Assembly (NCBI GenBank): GCA_905235355.1
Contig: CAJOLM010000056.1
Location: 1-10,026, forward strand
Source: an uncultured Elusimicrobiales bacterium
Lineage (GTDB): Bacteria > Elusimicrobiota > Elusimicrobia > Elusimicrobiales > Elusimicrobiaceae
Reading direction: 5' to 3'
Length of the DNA stretch: 10,026 bases
Below are positions 6,293 to 10,026 of this stretch, in pieces; the first letter of the stretch is position 1, and the number at the start of each line of letters is the position of its first letter. The notes beneath the pieces were generated by a model that was not told where the DNA came from, ran no database searches, and was given only the letters and a program-made list of their open reading frames with translations. The position numbers and the translations under genes were made by a program.

Positions 6293-7357
6293 CTATTTCA
6301 AACCGGCGGCAATACGCGCCGCGGCTTTTTGCGTTTGCTCCGGCGAGTTAAACGCCGTCAAGCGGAAATACCCTTCCCCAGACAGGCCAAAACCCGAACC
6401 CGGCGTACCGACAATTTGTAACCCATTTAACATCTTATCAAAAAAATCCCACGACGTCACACCCTGCGGTGTTTTCAGCCAAATGTACGGCGCGTTTTGC
6501 CCACCGTATGCCATCAGTCCCGCCTGGTCAAGCGCGCGCAAAATCACCTTGGCATTTGCCAAATATCCGTCTATAGCCTTACGCGTCTGCGCTTGTCCTT
6601 CGGCAGAAAAAAAAGCTTCCGCACCGCGCTGCACCGGGTAGGACACGCCGTTAAATTTCGTACTTTGGTGACGCATCCATAAGTCATTAGCGCTGTAGGT
6701 GTTCCCCGCGCCGTCTGTTAATTTCAACGCTTTTGGCACTACGCAATAGGCGCAGCGCGTGCCCGTAAATCCGGCTGTTTTGGAAAAAGAGCGGAACTCC
6801 ACCGCGCATTTTTCCGCGCCCGCAATTTCATAAATGCTGTGCGGCAAATCCGGCTGCGTGATAAACGCTTCATAAGCAGAATCAAATAAAATAATCGCCT
6901 TGTGTTCCAGCGCCCAATCCACCCACGTTTGCAGTTGCGCGCGCGTGAGGACAGAGCCCGTCGGATTATTGGGCGAGCATAAATACACTATGTCGGCGTG
7001 TTCCTTAGGCAAAGCCGGAGCAAAATTATTTTCAGCCGTGCACGGCAAATAAATGACATGGGCAAATTGTCCGTTAGCAAACGCACCGCTGCGCCCCGCC
7101 ATGACGTTTGTATCTAAATACACGGGATACACCGGGTCTTGCAGCGCAACGCGAGCATCTGCGCTAAATAATTCTTGGAAATGGGCTACGTCACTTTTGG
7201 CCCCGTCGCTAACAAAAATTTCATCTGCTGCGATATTTACCCCGCGTGCCTGATAATCATGCGCGACAATGGCGTTGCGTAAAAATTCATATCCTTCATA
7301 CGGCCCATATCCGCGAAAAGTGTCCTTATGAGCCATTTCATCACACGCTTTTTTCAC
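6293..7357 (-). CDS. dapL: dapL downstream reading frame (main part of the enzyme)
   Basis: This is the 354-residue open part of DapL, from the GTG at 7357. It holds nearly all catalytic residues, including the PLP lysine (Lys193 of this frame), Asn in SPNNPTG and Asp/Tyr in DSAYEAF. It lacks the N-terminal arm (GSYLF, GIGDVSQPL), which in DapL structures helps form the dimer and the active site, so I doubt it is active alone. The GTG overlaps the TGA of the upstream fragment (GTGA), an arrangement that could allow reinitiation and production of two polypeptides, but there is no Shine-Dalgarno of its own. The natural reading is that GTG is an ordinary internal codon of a broken gene. Confidence 0.7.
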   Translation of the reverse strand: MKKACDEMAHKDTFRGYGPYEGYEFLRNAIVAHDYQARGVNIAADEIFVSDGAKSDVAHFQELFSADARVALQDPVYPVYLDTNVMAGRSGAFANGQFAHVIYLPCTAENNFAPALPKEHADIVYLCSPNNPTGSVLTRAQLQTWVDWALEHKAIILFDSAYEAFITQPDLPHSIYEIAGAEKCAVEFRSFSKTAGFTGTRCAYCVVPKALKLTDGAGNTYSANDLWMRHQSTKFNGVSYPVQRGAEAFFSAEGQAQTRKAIDGYLANAKVILRALDQAGLMAYGGQNAPYIWLKTPQGVTSWDFFDKMLNGLQIVGTPGSGFGLSGEGYFRLTAFNSPEQTQKAAARIAAGLK

Positions 7358-7515
7358 ACGACGGCAGGGGCCAGCGGTTGACTCACATCACCAATCCCTA
7401 AACTAATCACTTCTTCCTTCGGGTGCGCGGCTTTATATGCTGCGGTCCGGCGCGCCACTTCTGCAAATAAATAGCTGCCTTGTAAGTTTAAATAAAATTC
7501 GTTTAAGCGCGTCAT
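7354..7515 (-). CDS. dapL: dapL N-terminal fragment
   Basis: A 53-codon frame beginning MTRLNEFYLNLQGSYLF and ending PLAPAVV-stop. It matches the start of DapL proteins (LKLPGSYLFSEIARR and RLGIGDVT-PLPPAV in homologues). Its ATG shares four bases with the dapF stop codon (ATGA at 7515-7512), showing that dapL is translated by coupling from dapF. On its own it is too short to be a functional enzyme. Confidence 0.75.
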   Translation of the reverse strand: MTRLNEFYLNLQGSYLFAEVARRTAAYKAAHPKEEVISLGIGDVSQPLAPAVV

Positions 7516-8345
7516 ACTTTTTCTACATATTCTCCTTCAAAAACTTTTTGCGCAGGGCCTGTCATAAATACATGCTCCCGCCCGCGCCACGATACGTGCA
7601 GCTCGCCGCCGTCTAAAATAATACGTGCATCCGTACCTGTGCGCCCGGTCAGCGTTGCTGCCACCAGCGTCGCACACGCGCCCGTACCGCAAGCCTGGGT
7701 AATGCCCACCCCGCGTTCCCACACGCGCATACGCAGCGTGCCCGGGTCCAAACGCTGCACAAATTCCACATTGGTTTTACGCGGGAAATCCGGGTGTTTT
7801 TCCAGTGCAGGACCCGCGACAGGTAAATCAATTTTCTCCAAATCCGGCACAAAAATTACAAAGTGCGGATTGCCCATAGATACCGCCGTGCCTACCCAGG
7901 TATGCCCGGCAGCTTCTACCGGCACTTTAATAGCGCGGTCCTCTGCATTGCCGCGCATAGGGATTTCGCCGCGCGTCAAACGCGGCACGCCCATATCCAC
8001 ACAAACTAAATTTTTAGAGGCATCTATAATTTCGGTAATAATCGGCCCGGCTAAAGTATGCAGCATGAGCCGCGTGCCCGTCAGCAGCCCCTTTTCCCGC
8101 CAGAAAAGCGGCACACAGCGCGACACATTACCGCACATTTCCGCTTCGCTGCCGTCTGCATTAAAAATGCGCATTTTGACATTTTCGCCGTCTATCGGCC
8201 ATACTCCTACTAAACCGTCAGCCCCGATACCAAAACGGCGGTCACACACGCGGCGAGCTGCTACAGCCCAATCCGTTACCGGATTTTCTGCCGCATTTAC
8301 AATTACAAAGTCATTTCCTAAGCCATGGTATTTTACAAATCTCAT
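7512..8345 (-). CDS. dapF: Diaminopimelate epimerase
   Basis: A 277-residue PLP-independent epimerase that converts LL- to meso-diaminopimelate, the step after DapL. The N-terminus MRFVKYHGLGNDFVIV is typical. The two catalytic cysteines are present: Cys71 in NADGSEAEMCGN and Cys219 in ERGVGITQACGTGACA. MGNPHFVIF and TNVEFVQ also match the family. The usual CGNGxRC is CGNVSRC here. The frame is open to an ATG at 8402, but 8345 gives the family start; the extra 19 residues (MTSFGGGLARRALFLYNTR) look like read-through of the promoter region. No Shine-Dalgarno precedes 8345, and a -10 element lies just 6 nt upstream, so the mRNA may be leaderless. It is the first gene of dapF-dapL-pilin, coupled to dapL by ATGA. 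Divergent from uppS. Confidence 0.95.
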   Translation of the reverse strand: MRFVKYHGLGNDFVIVNAAENPVTDWAVAARRVCDRRFGIGADGLVGVWPIDGENVKMRIFNADGSEAEMCGNVSRCVPLFWREKGLLTGTRLMLHTLAGPIITEIIDASKNLVCVDMGVPRLTRGEIPMRGNAEDRAIKVPVEAAGHTWVGTAVSMGNPHFVIFVPDLEKIDLPVAGPALEKHPDFPRKTNVEFVQRLDPGTLRMRVWERGVGITQACGTGACATLVAATLTGRTGTDARIILDGGELHVSWRGREHVFMTGPAQKVFEGEYVEKV

Positions 8346-8351
8346 ACGAGT

Positions 8352-8357
8352 ATTGTA
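8352..8357 (-). promoter_or_regulatory. -10 element directly upstream of dapF (possible leaderless start)
   Basis: TACAAT (8357-8352, preceded by TA) ends 6 nt before the dapF ATG, so transcription would begin at or next to the A of the start codon. No Shine-Dalgarno is present and no good -35 is seen. Confidence 0.4.
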
Positions 8358-8409
8358 TAAAAACAAAGCGCGCCGCGCTAGTCCACCCCCAAAGCTCGTC
8401 ATAATTTAC

Positions 8410-8415
8410 TAAAAT
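8410..8415 (+). promoter_or_regulatory. Possible -10 element directly upstream of uppS
   Basis: TAAAAT (8410-8415), one mismatch from TATAAT, ends 6 nt before the uppS ATG. This mirrors the dapF arrangement. uppS also lacks a Shine-Dalgarno. The region is A/T rich, so this could be chance. Confidence 0.25.
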
Positions 8416-8421
8416 GTAAAT

Positions 8422-9117
8422 ATGGCTGAAATACTTAATCCCCCTCCAAAACACGTGGCGATTATCATGGACGGTAATGGCCGTTGGGCGGCTGCGCATA
8501 AACTGCCGCGCTCGGCCGGGCACCGCGAAGGAGCCAAAGCCGTGCGCCGCGTGATTGAAACTGCGCCGCAGTTGGGTATTAAGTTTATCACGTTGTATGC
8601 TTTTTCTACTGAAAATTGGTCCCGCCCGCAGGACGAAATCAACACGCTCATGCAGCTATTGGAAAAGACTATAGATGAATATCAGCACGAGGCCAAGCAG
8701 CAGAATTTGCGTTTGTGGGTCAGCGGAGCGCGCGAGCCATTAGCACCTGAACTGCTGGACAAAATGGACAAGCTCGTGCAAAGCACCGCCACGCACACCG
8801 GGCTGACAGTCAATTTGGCTTTAAATTACGGCGCGCAGCAGGAAATTACGCACGCGGTAAATGCGCTGCTGGCCGCCGGGAAAAAGCAAATCACTCCCCA
8901 GGACATTACGGCGCATTTGTATCAGCCGCAGTTGCCCGCGCCGGAGCTGCTAATCCGCACGTCGGGCGAGCAACGCCTGTCCAATTTCCTCTTATGGCAA
9001 GCAGCTTACAGTGAGCTGTATTTCACCCCTGTTTTGTGGCCGGATTTTGACGGCAAAGAACTGCAAAAAGCCGTCCAAATTTATCAGCACCGCCAGCGCC
9101 GCTTCGGCGGAGTTTAA
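8422..9117 (+). CDS. uppS: Undecaprenyl diphosphate synthase (cis-prenyltransferase)
   Basis: A 231-residue cytoplasmic, membrane-associated enzyme that condenses isopentenyl diphosphate onto farnesyl diphosphate to make the C55 carrier for peptidoglycan and other envelope polymers. Family motifs in order: HVAIIMDGNGRWA (catalytic Asp17), GHREGAKAVRR (His34), TLYAFSTENWSRP, LNLALNYG-like NLALNYGAQQEI, and LLIRTSGEQRLSNFLLWQAAYSELYF near the C-terminus. It is slightly shorter than E. coli UppS (253). The ATG at 8422 leaves the normal 10 residues before the first motif. No Shine-Dalgarno is seen. It is divergent from dapF, placing two cell-wall precursor functions back to back. Its stop TAA shares bases with the stop of pilin 4 on the opposite strand (TTAA, 9114-9117). 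Confidence 0.96.
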   Translation: MAEILNPPPKHVAIIMDGNGRWAAAHKLPRSAGHREGAKAVRRVIETAPQLGIKFITLYAFSTENWSRPQDEINTLMQLLEKTIDEYQHEAKQQNLRLWVSGAREPLAPELLDKMDKLVQSTATHTGLTVNLALNYGAQQEITHAVNALLAAGKKQITPQDITAHLYQPQLPAPELLIRTSGEQRLSNFLLWQAAYSELYFTPVLWPDFDGKELQKAVQIYQHRQRRFGGV

Positions 9118-9674
9118 TTCATTTTATAGTAAGTAGCATTGAACCTCTCGCTTGCATGATCTTCTGTACCGAAAGTAGCACAGGTGGAACGCTGAATTGC
9201 GTTCGTGGTGGATGCCACACACCACCTGTTCGTAGATGATAAAGCATATTCAAACGTAGGAACGCTTTGGTTACGTCTATACGCATAGATACGCCACCCG
9301 TCGTCTGGCCCCAACACAGAAAATTGGTAATACTCCGACGTTGGAAACTCAATATCTAATTGAGTCATATCCGTTGTGTACATATTATTTGCCAAAAAAT
9401 AGACTTTTTCGGCATTGTATAAGTTTTGCAGATTTATCAATGCTTCTGTGGCACGCGTCCGCGCAACTGCCTTTTGATATTGCGGCAGCGCTATGGCGGA
9501 CAATATGCCGACGATAAGAACGACCACTAACAGCTCAATGAGCGTAAATGCTTGATGCCACCCCCGAGCGTTGGTATCGGGGGTCTCAGCCGCTTTCATT
9601 TTCAATAAGGATGAGATTCCCGATAAAGGCACTCGTGAATGGTTCCTAATTGTATGTATATTTTGTTGTTCCAT
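9114..9674 (-). CDS. Type IV prepilin-like protein 4
   Basis: A 186-residue prepilin. The start at 9674 (MEQQNIHTIR) is chosen over an ATG at 9689 because AAAGGAG (9686-9680) lies 5 nt before it. The leader is about 42 residues and ends in QA, so Ala rather than Gly precedes FTLIELL; Glu5 is present and SAIALPQYQKAVARTRATEA follows. The mature protein is about 144 residues, with two cysteines visible late in the chain (RWCVAS and RSTCATFG). Two palindromic elements (9560-9584 and 9613-9640) are translated inside the leader, and the peptide PDTNARG resembles the PDTNPRG of pilin 1. Coding region overlaps uppS by 4 bp tail-to-tail. Upstream there is a 200-bp palindrome array and a possible promoter with a poly-T spacer. 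Confidence 0.88.
   Translation of the reverse strand: MEQQNIHTIRNHSRVPLSGISSLLKMKAAETPDTNARGWHQAFTLIELLVVVLIVGILSAIALPQYQKAVARTRATEALINLQNLYNAEKVYFLANNMYTTDMTQLDIEFPTSEYYQFSVLGPDDGWRIYAYRRNQSVPTFEYALSSTNRWCVASTTNAIQRSTCATFGTEDHASERFNATYYKMN
9560..9640 (-). repeat. Composite palindromic repeat encoding the pilin 4 leader
   Basis: Read on the minus strand, a forward element (arms 9633-9640 and 9616-9623, 7 of 8 paired) ends in ctc (9615-9613). A 25-nt spacer leads to gag (9587-9585) and a reverse element with perfect 8-bp arms acccccga/tcgggggt (9584-9577 and 9567-9560). The spacer begins atccttatt. The whole unit is in frame in pilin 4 (NHSRVPLSGIS ... ETPDTNARGW) and stops just before the mature pilin. 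Same layout as at 5-53 and 2639-2718. Confidence 0.75.
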
Positions 9675-9696
9675 ATTTTCTCCTTTCATTTAATGT

Positions 9697-9892
9697 GTCG
9701 TGCTGAGAGGTTGCTGCTCAGCACCTCAACTGCTTTATAAAAGTTGTCATCCTGATGTGTCGTTGTTCAGGATCTCCCTTGTTCCTGCCGTTTATTTTAA
9801 ACGACAACAACTTACAAAGCGGGAGATGCTGAATAAAAACCTTTCAGCATGACATCTTTTTTATATCCCGCATAAAAACACTGCGGGATGAC
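9697..9892. repeat. Non-coding array of four palindromic elements
   Basis: Four hairpin elements lie between pilin 4 and the right edge. First: gtc + gtgctgag/ctcagcac (9700-9707 / 9717-9724), forward. Second: gtc + atcctga/tcaggat (9749-9755 / 9767-9773) + ctc, forward. Third: gag + atgctga/tcagcat (9826-9832 / 9844-9850) + gac, reverse. Fourth: atcccgca/tgcgggat (9865-9872 / 9882-9889) + gac, reverse. Elements two and three form a forward-reverse pair like those in the pilin leaders, with a 46-nt spacer that holds its own hairpin (cgttta-ttt-taaacg, 9789-9803); atctccc (9772-9778) can also pair with gggagat (9821-9827). Most of the 337-bp gene-free tail consists of this array; no ORF was seen in it. 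Confidence 0.75.
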
Positions 9893-9919
9893 GGTATTAA
9901 AAGCCATACCATACCCCGT

Positions 9920-9946
9920 ATTGTATCAAAAAAAAAAATAAGTCAA
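9920..9946 (-). promoter_or_regulatory. Possible promoter for pilin 4 with poly-T spacer
   Basis: On the minus strand TTGACT (9946-9941) and TACAAT (9925-9920) are separated by 15 bp that include eleven consecutive T (9938-9928 as A on the plus strand). The hexamers are near consensus but the spacer is 2 bp shorter than ideal. The leader to the pilin ATG would be about 240 nt and would contain the palindrome array. Confidence 0.45.
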
Positions 9947-9965
9947 GGCTTGTTTGGGTTCAGAT

Positions 9966-9997
9966 ACATGTGAGACTGGATCAACACATTTGAGACT
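9966..9997. repeat. 12-bp direct repeat, 20-bp period, at right edge
   Basis: acatgtgagact (9966-9977) and acatttgagact (9986-9997) differ at one base and start exactly 20 bp apart, that is about two helical turns. Such paired sites can be binding sites for a regulator or a transposase at an insertion sequence end. Nothing further can be seen because the window ends 29 bp later. Confidence 0.4.
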
Positions 9998-10026
9998 CTT
10001 TGTCCCCGACGAAAGCTAATCTTTTT

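Larger units (their letters stand above)
6293..7515 (-). pseudogene. dapL: LL-diaminopimelate aminotransferase, split by a frameshift
   Basis: DapL converts tetrahydrodipicolinate and glutamate directly to LL-2,6-diaminopimelate in lysine and peptidoglycan synthesis, using PLP in the cytoplasm. Both parts are clear. The N-terminal 53 residues (7515-7354) contain GSYLFAEVARR and SLGIGDVSQPLAPAVV, then stop at TGA. The rest (7357-6293) carries KACDEMAHKDTFRGYGP, SPNNPTG, DSAYEAF and the PLP-lysine motif SFSKTAGFTGTR. Compared with remembered DapL sequences, about three residues (EAL-like) are missing at the junction. A 7-nt deletion would explain both this and the frame change, and restoring 7 nt gives 409 residues, the family length. 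The start ATG overlaps the dapF stop (ATGA). Either a recent inactivation or an assembly error. Confidence 0.75.

Noticed and set aside
7345..7356. Programmed frameshift in dapL at the slippery run A AAA AAG
   Set aside because: The in-frame TGA comes before the slippery run, and slipping at the preceding GTC GTG codons would not give good re-pairing; also about three residues would still be missing.
8346..8402. ATG at 8402 as the dapF start, adding 19 residues
   Set aside because: DapF proteins begin at the MxFxKxHGLGNDF motif, reached from 8345; the extra residues have no family support and cover the probable promoter.
7639..8412. Long plus-strand open frame opposite dapF, and similar ones opposite pepT and feoB
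   Set aside because: These are shadows of strongly supported minus-strand genes; they show no family features or Shine-Dalgarno.
9097..9130. Terminator formed by ccgc-UUCG-gcgg at the end of uppS
   Set aside because: Only a 4-5 bp stem inside the coding end, and the following sequence is not a real U-tract; too weak to call.
9697..9892. CRISPR array
   Set aside because: The repeats are palindromes of unequal sequence, in both orientations, with irregular spacing and no constant direct repeat.

Overview
The window reads as bacterial chromosome in which five ordinary housekeeping units alternate with four separate genes for type IV prepilin-like proteins. Three things together suggest the phylum Elusimicrobiota, probably a gut lineage: many scattered pilin genes sharing one N-terminus, the LL-diaminopimelate aminotransferase (DapL) route to lysine, and a fused FeoA-FeoB. 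This is inference from gene content; no rRNA or other taxonomic marker is present.

Layout, left to right. A 5'-truncated pilin gene (+) runs tail-to-tail into pepT (-), with the two coding regions overlapping by 6 bp. pepT is divergent from a small LEA/WHy-type lipoprotein gene (+). A 296-bp gap after the lipoprotein gene folds into a multi-hairpin RNA candidate that ends in a strong intrinsic terminator, followed by a second pilin gene (+). That pilin gene converges on feoAB (-). A 56-residue two-cluster ferredoxin gene (+) is divergent from feoAB. Three back-to-back hairpin terminators then separate it from a minus-strand operon read dapF > dapL > pilin. dapF is divergent from uppS (+), which ends tail-to-tail with the fourth pilin gene (-), sharing the four bases TTAA between the two stop codons. 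The last ~335 bp hold no gene. They contain four palindromic repeats, a possible promoter whose spacer includes an 11-base A/T tract, and a 20-bp-period direct repeat at the right edge.

Functionally, dapF and dapL make meso-diaminopimelate for lysine and peptidoglycan, and uppS makes the undecaprenyl carrier needed for the same wall. FeoAB imports ferrous iron and the ferredoxin is an iron-sulfur electron carrier. The pilins would be inner-membrane prepilins processed by a prepilin peptidase and assembled into pili or a pseudopilus.

The most notable structures are these. (1) A composite palindromic repeat (gtc-hairpin-ctc, spacer, gag-hairpin-gac) is translated in frame as the leader of at least two pilins, with half of it visible in a third. 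It also occurs as a non-coding array. The arms vary in a compensatory way between copies. (2) There is an unassigned structured RNA or attenuator upstream of pilin 2. (3) dapL is broken into two reading frames, apparently by a short deletion of about 7 nt. (4) The promoter candidate for pilin 4 has a homopolymer inside its spacer and could be phase-variable.
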